From assembly GCA_021151485.1 (NCBI GenBank), contig JAGKXB010000002.1, positions 1 to 64,000 on the forward strand: a DNA stretch of 64,000 nucleotides, in the 5' to 3' direction. How positions within the stretch are numbered: position 1 is the stretch's first letter; each line of letters opens with the position of its first letter. Shown piece after piece: positions 25,975 through 35,240 of this stretch. The notes under the pieces are model-generated. The model made no database searches and was not told the DNA's origin. It was given only the letters and a program-made list of their open reading frames with translations. This DNA comes from Oxalobacteraceae bacterium. GTDB taxonomy: Bacteria > Pseudomonadota > Gammaproteobacteria > Burkholderiales > Burkholderiaceae_D. The position numbers were made by a program, and so were the translations under genes.

Positions 25975-28227
25975 ATGAAAAAAATCATAGAAAAAAACTC
26001 CCATTCAAATTGGCGCCAGTTGAGTGCGACCTTGTTGCTATGTTGTTTGGTGAATGCACCTTTGTCTGTTTCGGCAGCATCGTCACCTCAAACTCAGACG
26101 CAAGTTGGAAGTGAAGCAGCGCTAAATTTTGTTGGAGCGGATATTGAATCCGTGGTCAAAGCGGTGGGGCATTATATTAATGTCACGTTTGTGATTGATC
26201 CACGTGTCAAAGGTACGATTAATCTGGTTTCCGAGAAAACTTTGAGCAAGGCACAGGCGTTTAATTTATTGACAACGACCTTGCGTTTGCAGGGGTTTGC
26301 TGTGGTGATGGGGGATGGATTTGCCAAAGTGGTGCCGGAAAGTGATGCCAAACTGCAAGCTGGTCCGACCAAAATTGACAGTACGACTGCCAGTGCAAAA
26401 GGGGATCAAATCGTCACTCAGGTATTCCGTATTCATTACGAATCCGCCACTAATCTGGTGACTGTGTTGCGCCCTTTGATTGCAGCCAATAACACCATCA
26501 ATGCCAATCCTGGCAACAATACCTTAGTGATTACTGATTATGCGGATAATTTAAAACGCCTGGGCAAGATTATCGCCGCGCTGGATACACCGGCGATGGT
26601 GGAGATGGAAGTCATTAACATTCGCTACGCGCTTGCCAGTGATATCGCTGTCATGGTCAATCGCTTATTGGAACCGACTAGCAATACTGGTGCCGCCACT
26701 ACTGGCGCTGGGAATAGTACAGAGGGACGTATCACCGTATTGGCTGATCCTCGTACCAATACGCTGATTTTACGTGCACCTTCGGTCGCACGCGCTAATT
26801 TGGCTAAATCCTTGATTGAGAAGTTGGATCAACCGACTGCTAATCCAGGCAATGTGCATGTGGTGTATTTGAAGAATGCGGATGCGGTCAAATTAGCGGC
26901 AACCTTGCGTGCAGTGGTGTCAGCAGATACATCGGCCAATTCGGCGACTTCTGGTACATCTTCTTTGTCTAGTTCTACCTCTTCGAGCACATTTGGCTCT
27001 TCCAGTTCCTCTGGCTCCTCTAGTGGAATTGGCAATATTACTACTGGTAGTGGCACTTTGTCCGGTACTCTGTCTACGCCATCAACTACTGCCTCAACTT
27101 CATTGACGGCGGGCGGTTCAGCTGGGTTTATTCAAGCAGATGCTACTACTAATACCTTGATCATTACTGCCAACGAAGCGGTTTATCGCAATTTACGTAG
27201 CGTGATTGATCAACTTGATGTACGTCGTGCTCAGGTTTATATCGAATCGTTAATCGTTGAAATATCCGCCGACAAAGCGGCTGAATTCGGAGTTCAGTGG
27301 TTGGGTTTGTCCGGTAATAGTGAGAGTAGTTATCGTGTGGGAGCACTCAACGCTTCTTCGATTGCGGGCAGCAATAATATTGTCTCTCTGGCTACTGCAC
27401 AAAGTGCTGCCAATCCTGGTGCTGGTTTGACGTTGGGCATATTTCGTCAGATTAATGGTCAATTAAGTTTGGGCGCTTTAGCTCACGCTTTGGAAAGCGA
27501 CAGCAATGCCAATATTTTGTCGGTTCCTAATCTCATTACTTTGGATAATGAAGAAGCAAAAATCATCGTAGGTCAAAACGTGCCTTTCATTACAGGTCAA
27601 TATACGACTCAGGCTTCGGGAAGTAGTACGGGTGTCAATCCATTTCAAACCATAGAACGGAAGGATGTCGGTTTGGCATTGCGGGTGCGGCCACAGGTTT
27701 CTGAAGGTGGTACGGTGAAGTTGGCGATTTACCAGGAAACTTCTAGTGTTCAAAATAGTTCTAATGCAGCAGGAATTATTACCAATAAGCGTTCGATTGA
27801 AACCAATGTTTTGGCTGATGATGGGCAAATTATTGTATTGGGTGGATTAATAGAAGATACCTTGCAAGATGATGCGGAAAAAGTGCGTGGTTTAGGGGAT
27901 GTCCCTGTCTTGGGTAATTTGTTCAAGTATCAAAAACGGGAACGTAAAAAAACCAATCTGATGGTTTTTTTACGTCCTACTGTGATAAGAAATAGTGCAC
28001 AAAGTGCTGGCATTCTGGCAGATCGTTACGATTACATTCGTGGTACCGGAATGAATACGCAACCGGCATCGACTATTTTATTGCCAGATACAGGTAGTCC
28101 TGTCTTGCCCCAATTGTCTAATGGACGTCCAGTGAGTGGTGGTTTACTACAAAATGGTGTAGAAGCAGCAAAAGTCATTGGATTCCCATCTAAAGCTACG
28201 GTAACGACGGTAGAGTCAAACAAATAA
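25975..28227 (+). CDS. gspD: type II secretion secretin GspD
   Basis: This 750-residue outer-membrane secretin has a signal peptide ending near VSAAS (about 35). Domain N0 spans about 45-120 (FVGADIESVVKAVGHYINVTFVID). N1-N3 follow, with characteristic DTPAMVEMEVINIRYA and VHVVYLKNADAVKLAATLR, and then a C-terminal secretin domain (VGQNVPFITGQY, TNVLADDGQIIVLGGLI, NLMVFLRPTVIR). A Ser/Thr/Gly-rich insertion of about 65 residues lies in N3 (near 320-385). No lipobox is seen, so targeting may be pilotin-dependent or independent. Confidence 0.94.
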   Translation: MKKIIEKNSHSNWRQLSATLLLCCLVNAPLSVSAASSPQTQTQVGSEAALNFVGADIESVVKAVGHYINVTFVIDPRVKGTINLVSEKTLSKAQAFNLLTTTLRLQGFAVVMGDGFAKVVPESDAKLQAGPTKIDSTTASAKGDQIVTQVFRIHYESATNLVTVLRPLIAANNTINANPGNNTLVITDYADNLKRLGKIIAALDTPAMVEMEVINIRYALASDIAVMVNRLLEPTSNTGAATTGAGNSTEGRITVLADPRTNTLILRAPSVARANLAKSLIEKLDQPTANPGNVHVVYLKNADAVKLAATLRAVVSADTSANSATSGTSSLSSSTSSSTFGSSSSSGSSSGIGNITTGSGTLSGTLSTPSTTASTSLTAGGSAGFIQADATTNTLIITANEAVYRNLRSVIDQLDVRRAQVYIESLIVEISADKAAEFGVQWLGLSGNSESSYRVGALNASSIAGSNNIVSLATAQSAANPGAGLTLGIFRQINGQLSLGALAHALESDSNANILSVPNLITLDNEEAKIIVGQNVPFITGQYTTQASGSSTGVNPFQTIERKDVGLALRVRPQVSEGGTVKLAIYQETSSVQNSSNAAGIITNKRSIETNVLADDGQIIVLGGLIEDTLQDDAEKVRGLGDVPVLGNLFKYQKRERKKTNLMVFLRPTVIRNSAQSAGILADRYDYIRGTGMNTQPASTILLPDTGSPVLPQLSNGRPVSGGLLQNGVEAAKVIGFPSKATVTTVESNK

Positions 28228-28254
28228 CTAAAAAGTAACTAAAGTGAGCCAATT

Positions 28255-29694
28255 GTGAGCGATACCCGTCTTTTACCGTATGCATTTGCCCGCGATTTTT
28301 CTATCCTGGCGCAGCGTGACCAAGCATCGCCGCAGGTCGTGGAAGTTTGGGTGTCGGATGTGACAGCGCATACCGCAATCGCTGAGGTCAGTCGACGTTT
28401 TAGCTGGATTAAATTAAAACTGATGCCGCATGCTGAATTGGAAGCGGCAATTGCCTCAGCCTATGCTGATGCTGGCGGCAATGCCGCACAAATGGTGGAT
28501 GAATTTGAATCCGATCTCGATTTGACCAAGTTGATGCAGGATGTGCCGGCCATCGAGGATTTATTGGAGTCGGCAGATGATGCGCCTGTCATTCGTATGA
28601 TCAATGCGCTGCTGACACAAGCGCTGCGTGAAGGCGCTTCGGATATTCACATTGAGCCATTTGAACAAACATCCGTAGTGCGTTTCCGCATTGATGGCAG
28701 CTTGCGTGACATCATCAAACCCAAAAAAGCGATTCACGCTTCCTTGATTTCCCGTATCAAAATCATGGCGCAGCTGGATATTGCAGAAAAGCGTTTGCCA
28801 CAGGATGGTCGTATTGCTTTGCGTATTGGCGGTAAACCTGTGGATGTGCGAGTTTCCACGCTTCCAACAGGACATGGTGAGCGGGCAGTGTTACGTTTAT
28901 TAGATAAAGAAGCAGGGCGATTAGATTTGCAGCATTTGGGGATGAGTGAAACCATGCTGTATCAATTTGATCAGCTGATCAAACAACCGCATGGGATTGT
29001 TCTAGTGACGGGCCCAACTGGTTCCGGCAAGACGACGACTTTGTACGCGGCCTTGTCGCGTTTGAATGCATCCACCACCAATATCCTGACGGTAGAAGAT
29101 CCGATCGAATACGATTTGGCTGGCGTTGGTCAAACACAGGTGAATGCGCGCATTGACATGAGTTTTGCTAAGGCTTTACGGGCGATATTGCGGCAAGATC
29201 CCGACGTCATCATGATAGGAGAGATCCGTGATCTGGAAACCGCGCAAATTGCTGTCCAAGCGTCGCTGACCGGTCATTTGGTGTTGGCGACCTTGCATAC
29301 CAATGATGCGACTTCTGCTGTCACACGTTTGTTGGATATGGGTATTGAGCCCTTTTTATTGTCGTCTTCTTTGTTGGGAGTGATAGCGCAACGTCTGGTA
29401 CGCAAATTGTGTACGCATTGCAAATATCCAACTCAGGATCAGGATGGCACATATTGGCAAGCCGCTGGTTGTGACAAGTGCGGTTCAACCGCTTATCACG
29501 GGCGGGTGGGGATTTATGAATTGTTATTGGCGACGGATCCGATTCGGACCTTGATTCATAACCGCGCTTTTGAAGCAGATATCCGCGCCGTAGCGCAACA
29601 GGCTGGCATGCTGACCATGCGTGAAGATGGCGAGCGCTGGTTGCGTGATGGCACGACTTCGCGTGCTGAATTGCTGCGTGTGACTAAAGATTAA
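28255..29694 (+). CDS. gspE: type II secretion ATPase GspE
   Basis: This 479-residue hexameric ATPase has an N-terminal GspL-binding part and EGASDIHIEPFE at about 124-135. It has Walker A GPTGSGKTT (about 254-262), Asp box LTVEDPIEYD, Walker B VIMIGEIRDLETA, His box HLVLATLHTND, and a compact zinc element with CTHC (about 386) and CDKC (about 406). It starts at a GTG. It is clearly distinct from PilQ of the pilus locus. Confidence 0.95.
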   Translation: MSDTRLLPYAFARDFSILAQRDQASPQVVEVWVSDVTAHTAIAEVSRRFSWIKLKLMPHAELEAAIASAYADAGGNAAQMVDEFESDLDLTKLMQDVPAIEDLLESADDAPVIRMINALLTQALREGASDIHIEPFEQTSVVRFRIDGSLRDIIKPKKAIHASLISRIKIMAQLDIAEKRLPQDGRIALRIGGKPVDVRVSTLPTGHGERAVLRLLDKEAGRLDLQHLGMSETMLYQFDQLIKQPHGIVLVTGPTGSGKTTTLYAALSRLNASTTNILTVEDPIEYDLAGVGQTQVNARIDMSFAKALRAILRQDPDVIMIGEIRDLETAQIAVQASLTGHLVLATLHTNDATSAVTRLLDMGIEPFLLSSSLLGVIAQRLVRKLCTHCKYPTQDQDGTYWQAAGCDKCGSTAYHGRVGIYELLLATDPIRTLIHNRAFEADIRAVAQQAGMLTMREDGERWLRDGTTSRAELLRVTKD

Positions 29695-29715
29695 ATATAA
29701 ACAGTAGGTTATATC

Positions 29716-30936
29716 GTGTCAGCTTTCCGCTATGAAGCCGTTGATAAAGTCGGCAATACACAAAAAGGCGTGGTCGATGCCGATAGTGCACGCGCTGCGC
29801 GTACAGAGCTGCGGGCACAAGGGTTGACGCCGATCGCGGTGGAGATGATTGCCAGCCAAGTTGATGCGGCTGGACACAGTAAAGTGCGTGGTTTTGGTGA
29901 GAAACTCTCTAGTAACGAACTGGCATTGTTGACACGTCAATTGGCTAGTTTGCTGGAAGCAGGCTTGCCATTGGAACATGCGTTTAATGCCTTGCAGGAA
30001 CAAGCCGAGCGCACTTATTTACGCGATTTGCTGGCGTCCATTCGTTCTGAAATTATGGGTGGCTCTTCGTTTGCTGATGCCTTGGATCGTCATCCACGGG
30101 ATTTTTCTGATATTTATCGCGCTCTAGTTGGATCCGGTGAGCAAATTGGTCAATTGCCGCGCGTATTGTCGCGTTTGGCTGACTATATCGAGCGACGTAA
30201 TGCCTTGGTACAAAAGCTCAGGCTGGCGTTCACTTATCCAGCGATTGTCACCGTGGTGGCGTTTGCCATCGTGGTGTTCTTATTGACCTATGTGGTGCCG
30301 CAAATCGTTTCTGTTTTTGCTAATACCAAACAGAATCTGCCGCTTTTGACAGTGATCATGTTGGCGATATCGGGTTTTGTGCGCAATTGGGGATGGTCTT
30401 TGGTGTTGTTGCTGATTGCGGCTTCTTTTGCTTGGCGCTCTGCATTAACAAATCCGGCTATCAAACATCGTTGGCATAGCTGGCTATTGACTGCACCTTT
30501 GTATGGCAAGTTTGAACGTAGCCTGAATACAGCACGTTTCGCTAGCACTTTGGCGATTACGACGGGTTCTGGGGTGCCGATTTTGCGTGCATTGCAAACT
30601 AGCCGTGACACGCTTTCCAATGTCGCTATGCGAGATTTGGTTGATCAGGCAAGCGGTAGTGTGCGTGAAGGGGTGAGTTTGGCGCGTTCTTTATCGACGC
30701 ATGCGCATTTTCCTCCAATGTTGATTCATATGATTCGTGCCGGTGAAATTACCGGTGAGTTGCCCGCCATGCTGGAACGTGCTGCTAATGCGCAAGAACA
30801 GGATCTGGAGCGCCGTACTTTGACGATTGCTGGATTGCTAGAGCCGATATTGATTTTGACGATGGGTATCGTTGTGTTGTTGATCGTATTGGCGGTGTTG
30901 ATGCCGATTATTGAAATTAATCAGTTGGTGCGTTAA
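29716..30936 (+). CDS. gspF: type II secretion inner-membrane protein GspF
   Basis: This 406-residue platform protein has two homologous halves. The first GspF domain shows LALLTRQLASLLEAGLPLEHA and the second shows NTARFASTLAITTGSGVPILRAL. Three hydrophobic helices are near 173-195, 222-240 and 375-400. It recruits pseudopilins to GspE. It starts at a GTG after AGTAGG. Confidence 0.95.
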   Translation: MSAFRYEAVDKVGNTQKGVVDADSARAARTELRAQGLTPIAVEMIASQVDAAGHSKVRGFGEKLSSNELALLTRQLASLLEAGLPLEHAFNALQEQAERTYLRDLLASIRSEIMGGSSFADALDRHPRDFSDIYRALVGSGEQIGQLPRVLSRLADYIERRNALVQKLRLAFTYPAIVTVVAFAIVVFLLTYVVPQIVSVFANTKQNLPLLTVIMLAISGFVRNWGWSLVLLLIAASFAWRSALTNPAIKHRWHSWLLTAPLYGKFERSLNTARFASTLAITTGSGVPILRALQTSRDTLSNVAMRDLVDQASGSVREGVSLARSLSTHAHFPPMLIHMIRAGEITGELPAMLERAANAQEQDLERRTLTIAGLLEPILILTMGIVVLLIVLAVLMPIIEINQLVR

Positions 30937-30980
30937 CCAGCTACCTCATGAAATTAATTGAAATGAATTGAAAGAATGGA

Positions 30981-31427
30981 ATGAAGCGTTTGTCTTTATC
31001 TTTGCCTTTTTTACCTTTGCTTGTTAATTTTATTTTTTTTATTTTGCTTTGCGTATCGCTGACTTATTGGGTTTTGCAACTCATTAAACCCTCAACACGC
31101 CCAGTTGCGGTGCCGGTTGTGCAAGAAAATAGTCAATCATTGGATGGTAAGCAAGCTGCCCTGGAGTTATTCGGTGGAAATGGCGTGTCTGAAACGGTTT
31201 CCAGTTTTCAGCTAAAAGGCGTGGTCGTTGCAAATAAAGGTGCGAAAAGCGTAGCGATTCTGGCCATGGATGGCAAACCAGCCAATGCATTTACCGTAGG
31301 AAAACAAGTTGCCCCTGGAACAACTTTGCAGGAAATATATCCAACGTATGTCGTTTTGACAGAAAATGGCATGCAAAAGCGCATTGCTTTGCCGTTACCT
31401 GTTAATCAGAAGATGGAAAAACGCTAG
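30981..31427 (+). CDS. gspC: type II secretion protein GspC (short form)
   Basis: This 148-residue protein has one N-terminal membrane helix (LPLLVNFIFFILLCVSLTYWV) and a homology-region domain (FQLKGVVVANKGAKSVAILA and GTTLQEIYPTYVVL). The HR domain binds N0 of GspD and links inner and outer membranes. The C-terminal PDZ or coiled-coil domain of longer GspC proteins is absent. It is the last gene of the locus rather than the first. Confidence 0.85.
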   Translation: MKRLSLSLPFLPLLVNFIFFILLCVSLTYWVLQLIKPSTRPVAVPVVQENSQSLDGKQAALELFGGNGVSETVSSFQLKGVVVANKGAKSVAILAMDGKPANAFTVGKQVAPGTTLQEIYPTYVVLTENGMQKRIALPLPVNQKMEKR

Positions 31428-31479
31428 TATCAGCAGTGGTGCGTGGAAGAAGTCGAATAAAACATGGGGTGTTCAGTGG

Positions 31480-31506
31480 GGTGCAATAAACGTGGTGTAT
31501 TGCACC
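31480..31506. repeat. REP-like palindrome
   Basis: GGTGCAATA (31480-31488) pairs with TATTGCACC (31498-31506) around a 9-nt loop. It lies between the convergent gspC and copper-chaperone genes. It lacks a T-run, so it is a poor classical terminator, and its arms match those of the palindromes at 50379-50454. Confidence 0.6.
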
Positions 31507-31535
31507 TCTATTGAGTACGCCTATGATGCCACGTA

Positions 31536-32078
31536 CTACGAGCCAGATCTCACAGATGCAGGTTTAGGTGCAGCATCTAGCACAGGGACTTTAATGGTGA
31601 TACTTTGTGTGGTTTTGTGCTTTTCTTTGCCGATAAATTTAAGGGTGAGATCAATCTCCTCATCCTTTTTAAGTTGCTTTTTCACATCCAATAACATGAT
31701 GTGATAGCTGCCGGGTTTGAGTTCTACGGTTTCTCCAGCGGGTAAATCTAAGCCTTTCATTGCGCGCATTTTCATCACATGATGATCATCCATCGTCATT
31801 TGATGGATTTCAGCCCGCCCTGCTTCGGGTGATGACACACTGACCAGTTTGCTGTTTTTTTCAGCAGTTAATTGCATGAAGACGCCAGTGACTTTTTGCC
31901 CTGGAACGGTGCTGCGTACCCATGGTTGTTTGATTTGAATGGTTGTGTCGCTTGCACTGGCGCTAGTACTAGCATCGGCATAAGCACCAACACTCAAGAA
32001 TGCGAGCATGGATGCGAGTGCCATCATAGTTATGATGCGTGGCTTAAGTGGTTTTAAGGGGGGGAGTAATGTGATCAT
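31536..32078 (-). CDS. PCuAC family periplasmic copper chaperone
   Basis: This 180-residue exported protein has a signal peptide ending near GAYADAS (about residue 36). The mature domain carries the PCuAC copper(I) signature: a His-x-x-Met (IHQM), a downstream MKMRAM run, and YHIMLL. These together form the H-M-x-M-H-x-M-type site. The family delivers copper to the CuA centre of cytochrome oxidase. It lies 22 bp after hslU on the same strand. The start codon is uncertain because neither the first ATG nor the MM pair at 18-19 has a good ribosome binding site. Confidence 0.85.
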   Translation of the reverse strand: MITLLPPLKPLKPRIITMMALASMLAFLSVGAYADASTSASASDTTIQIKQPWVRSTVPGQKVTGVFMQLTAEKNSKLVSVSSPEAGRAEIHQMTMDDHHVMKMRAMKGLDLPAGETVELKPGSYHIMLLDVKKQLKKDEEIDLTLKFIGKEKHKTTQSITIKVPVLDAAPKPASVRSGS

Positions 32079-32100
32079 TTAATAATTAAGAGAATGTGGT

Positions 32101-33438
32101 TTATAAAACGTAGCGTGATAAATCTTCATTGACAGCCAGTGTGTTGAGTTTTTCATCGACGTAAGCTGCATCAATCGTGACGACATTTTCAGTTGTTTCT
32201 TGTGCGGAAAAGGATAATTCTTCCAACAGTTTTTCCATAACCGTGTATAAACGTCGAGCACCAATATTTTCGGTACGCTCGTTGACGGAGAACGCAATTT
32301 CCGCTAAGCGAGTAATGCCTTCATCCGAGAAATTAATCTGGATGTTTTCTGTCGCTAACAAAGCGCCATATTGCTTGGTCAGGCAAGCATCAGTATTGGT
32401 CAAGATGCATTCAAAATCAGCGATTGATAAGGAATCCAATTCCACGCGGATAGGAAAGCGTCCTTGTAATTCGGGAATCAGATCCGATGGTTTGGCCAGA
32501 TGAAATGCGCCGGATGCGATAAACAAAATATGATCAGTTTTGATCATGCCGTATTTGGTATTGACAGTCGTACCTTCTACCAATGGCAGCAAATCGCGTT
32601 GCACGCCAGCACGCGAGACATCGGCGCCGCCAGTTTCTGAGCGGGAAGCAATTTTGTCAATTTCATCCAGAAAAACAATGCCGTTTTGTTCGGCATTGGC
32701 GATGGCTTTGTGTTTTAACTCGTCTTCATTGATGAGCTTGGCCGCTTCTTCTTCGATCAAAATTTTCATCGCATCTTTGATCTTCATTTTGCGTGCTTTT
32801 TTACGACCGCTGCCTATGCCTGAGAACATGGATTTGATTTGTTCTGTCATTTCTTCCATGCCAGGAGGCGCCATGATTTCCACTTGTGGGCTGGTTTCTG
32901 CCAGCTCAATTTCGATTTCACGGTCATCCAACACGCCTTCGCGCAAACGCTTGCGGAAGGTTTGACGGGTGTTGCCATCTGGGGCATTTTCCTCTGCCGT
33001 TTCTACATGAAAACCAAAATCACGCGCTGGTGGTACCAAAATATCCAATACGCGATCTTCAGCGGCATCTTCGGCTTGTGCTCTGACTTTTTTAATTTCA
33101 TCACTGCGGGTTTGTTTGACGCTGATATCCACTAGGTCGCGGATGATGGTATCGACATCGCGTCCAACATAGCCAACTTCGGTAAATTTAGTTGCTTCTA
33201 CTTTAATAAAAGGCGCGTTGGCCAATTTGGCGAGGCGGCGTGCGATTTCTGTTTTACCAACGCCAGTGGGCCCTATCATCAGAATGTTTTTCGGGGTGAT
33301 TTCATAGCGCAGTGGCTCCGCCACTTGCTGTCGGCGCCAGCGATTACGTAGCGCGATGGCAACGGCGCGCTTGGCACGACCTTGACCAATGACGTGCTTA
33401 TCTAATTCGGAAACAATTTCTTGTGGAGTCATATTCAT
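32101..33438 (-). CDS. hslU: HslU ATPase, unfoldase of the HslUV protease
   Basis: This 445-residue AAA+ protein has Walker A GPTGVGKT (56-63), pore-loop region [13 protein letters not shown], Walker [10 protein letters not shown], a long I-domain, and the C-terminal sensor-2/tail that inserts into HslV (final RYVL). It unfolds substrates and feeds them to HslV. It follows hslV by 74 bp, as in the standard heat-shock operon. Confidence 0.97.
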   Translation of the reverse strand: MNMTPQEIVSELDKHVIGQGRAKRAVAIALRNRWRRQQVAEPLRYEITPKNILMIGPTGVGKTEIARRLAKLANAPFIKVEATKFTEVGYVGRDVDTIIRDLVDISVKQTRSDEIKKVRAQAEDAAEDRVLDILVPPARDFGFHVETAEENAPDGNTRQTFRKRLREGVLDDREIEIELAETSPQVEIMAPPGMEEMTEQIKSMFSGIGSGRKKARKMKIKDAMKILIEEEAAKLINEDELKHKAIANAEQNGIVFLDEIDKIASRSETGGADVSRAGVQRDLLPLVEGTTVNTKYGMIKTDHILFIASGAFHLAKPSDLIPELQGRFPIRVELDSLSIADFECILTNTDACLTKQYGALLATENIQINFSDEGITRLAEIAFSVNERTENIGARRLYTVMEKLLEELSFSAQETTENVVTIDAAYVDEKLNTLAVNEDLSRYVL

Positions 33439-33512
33439 GATGTTTTTATCGTGCAGGGTGATATGAAAGATTCTGTGAGTAGGTGTGAGTACGTGAGTTG
33501 TATGGGAGAGAT

Positions 33513-34049
33513 TTATCCCAGGGTCTCAACAATGTGCGACAGATTGGTATAAATACACAATTCGCCTGCAATAGTGAGTGCTTTTTTGACAACGTCAGCG
33601 GGGGCTAAATCGGTATTTTCCTGCAACGCTTTTGCAGCGGATTGCGCATAAACGCCACCAGAGCCAATTGCACCGATGCCATCTTCTGGCTCCAACACAT
33701 CACCGTTGCCCGTGATAATCAGTGTGCTGTCTGCATCGGCGACTAGCAACATGGCTTCCAGGCGGCGCAAGATGCGGTCGGTACGCCAATCTTTTGCTAG
33801 CTCGACTGAAGCGCGCATCAGATTGCCTTGGTGTTTTTCCAGTTTGGCCTCGAAGCGTTCCAGTAAGGTGAATGCATCTGCTGTGCCACCAGCAAAACCA
33901 ACCAGCACTTTGCCGTGATACAGCGTACGTACTTTGCGCGCAGTGCCTTTCATAACGATATTGCCCAGCGTTACCTGACCATCACCACCGAGAGCAACTT
34001 GTTTGCCACGTCGTACGGAGAGAATGGTTGTGCCGTGAAATTGTTCCAT
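33513..34049 (-). CDS. hslV: HslV peptidase subunit
   Basis: This 178-residue N-terminal nucleophile hydrolase is the proteasome-like core of HslUV. A six-residue propeptide (MEQFHG) precedes Thr7-Thr8 (TTILSVRRG), so Thr7 is the predicted catalytic N-terminus after processing. GDGQVTLG and [18 protein letters not shown] are conserved. Short propeptides of this kind are usual in betaproteobacteria, while E. coli has only the initiator Met. Confidence 0.97.
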   Translation of the reverse strand: MEQFHGTTILSVRRGKQVALGGDGQVTLGNIVMKGTARKVRTLYHGKVLVGFAGGTADAFTLLERFEAKLEKHQGNLMRASVELAKDWRTDRILRRLEAMLLVADADSTLIITGNGDVLEPEDGIGAIGSGGVYAQSAAKALQENTDLAPADVVKKALTIAGELCIYTNLSHIVETLG

Positions 34050-34341
34050 ATATTCCTTGAAAAATAATGATTGCTGTGGAGATAGCTTCTATATGCATCA
34101 CTAGTGGAAATTGGGGCAAACAGCTGCATTACAAGAGCCGAAATGCTAGGCAATGACACATTAAGATAAAACGTGTGCAGAAGGTGGAACGCGTGAGGTG
34201 GGGAGGGGCGACGAGTAATAAATGTGCGATGGTTTTATAGATTGAATAGAAGTAATTTTAGGTGTTTTATGGGTCTACTACTTGCCCTGCCATTACTTCT
34301 ATCTTTGTATTTTCATACTATGCGGGTTGAAAATAATTTTT

Positions 34342-34890
34342 TTAATCACCGTATAGTTTTTGTTTTAACTCACGACGTTGCTGTGCTTCGAGTGACAATG
34401 TCGCCGTTGGTCGCGCCAGTAAGCGGGGAATGCCGATTGGTTCACCAGTTTCTTCGCACCAGCCATATTCTCCTGCATTAATGCTGGCGATTGATTGTTG
34501 AACTTTTTTTAGTAGCTTGCGTTCGCGATCACGTGTGCGTAATTCAAGCGCATGTTCTTCTTCAATCGTGGCACGATCTGCTGGATCTGGCACGAGTACG
34601 GTTTCGCGCAAATGTTCAGTAGTTTCATCTGCATTTTTCATTAACTCTTTTTCAAGTTGTTCCAGACGGAGTTTGAAAAAAGCCAACTGATCTGCATTCA
34701 TGTACTCTTTTTCGCTCATCTTCAGAATTTTCTCTTCAGTGAGCGTTGTAGTTGTCGCTTGAGTTTCTGGAGGCGTCTCATTTACCACTTTAGTCATTTT
34801 TTCTGCGCTATCTTTTTTCGTTTTTTCGTCGGCGTTGGTTGCTGTTTTGTCAGCAGTTTTTTTCTTGGGTTTTGTTTCGCTGGTGCTCAT
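34342..34890 (-). CDS. dksA: RNA polymerase-binding transcription factor DksA, zinc-ligand-poor type
   Basis: This 182-residue protein has a Lys/Thr-rich N-terminal extension of about 60 residues. The DksA coiled coil follows, with the tip motif PDPADRATIEEEHALELRTRDRE (shown in part: DPADRAT), and a C-terminal GIPRLLARPTATLSLEAQ segment. The four zinc cysteines of E. coli DksA are reduced to one (CEET, then SLEA), a C-T-S-A pattern. DksA acts with ppGpp at the RNA polymerase secondary channel. A very good AAGGAG ribosome binding site fixes the start at the ATG at 34890. Confidence 0.92.
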   Translation of the reverse strand: MSTSETKPKKKTADKTATNADEKTKKDSAEKMTKVVNETPPETQATTTTLTEEKILKMSEKEYMNADQLAFFKLRLEQLEKELMKNADETTEHLRETVLVPDPADRATIEEEHALELRTRDRERKLLKKVQQSIASINAGEYGWCEETGEPIGIPRLLARPTATLSLEAQQRRELKQKLYGD

Positions 34891-35240
34891 ATTGGACTCC
34901 TTTACCATCAATCTTTATATTGCATTTTTTCTTGAGAATGCCGACCTTGCATCTTGATATAGTTAAATAAAACGATCGGAAAAATACACGCTGAAGTTAA
35001 GCAGCCATTCCTTTTTTCTTTTTTGTCTTGCTTGCAAGAAACAATAAGCCATTAAGTAGCATCGGGTAGTGTATACCAAACATTGTTTTAGTCCGAAATA
35101 AAAATGTCTTGGGAGGTTGTTTATTGTGGAAAATAATTAAATATCCATCAAGTACTTATTAAATTTTATTCATACTGATCCAACATGAGTGAATTTCTAA
35201 GGTTGTAACTCATTAACTCATATGTGGTGAGACGTTGATC
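34891..35240. other. intergenic region upstream of dksA
   Basis: This 350-bp AT-rich spacer lies between xerC and dksA, both on the minus strand. It holds the dksA ribosome binding site (just above 34890) and must contain the dksA promoter. No terminator for xerC and no credible gene or RNA was recognised. Confidence 0.5.

Noticed and set aside
34224..34481. Plus-strand ORF with a hydrophobic stretch (85 residues)
   Set aside because: Over half overlaps dksA in antisense, the hydrophobic part is short, and no ribosome binding site or domain is evident.
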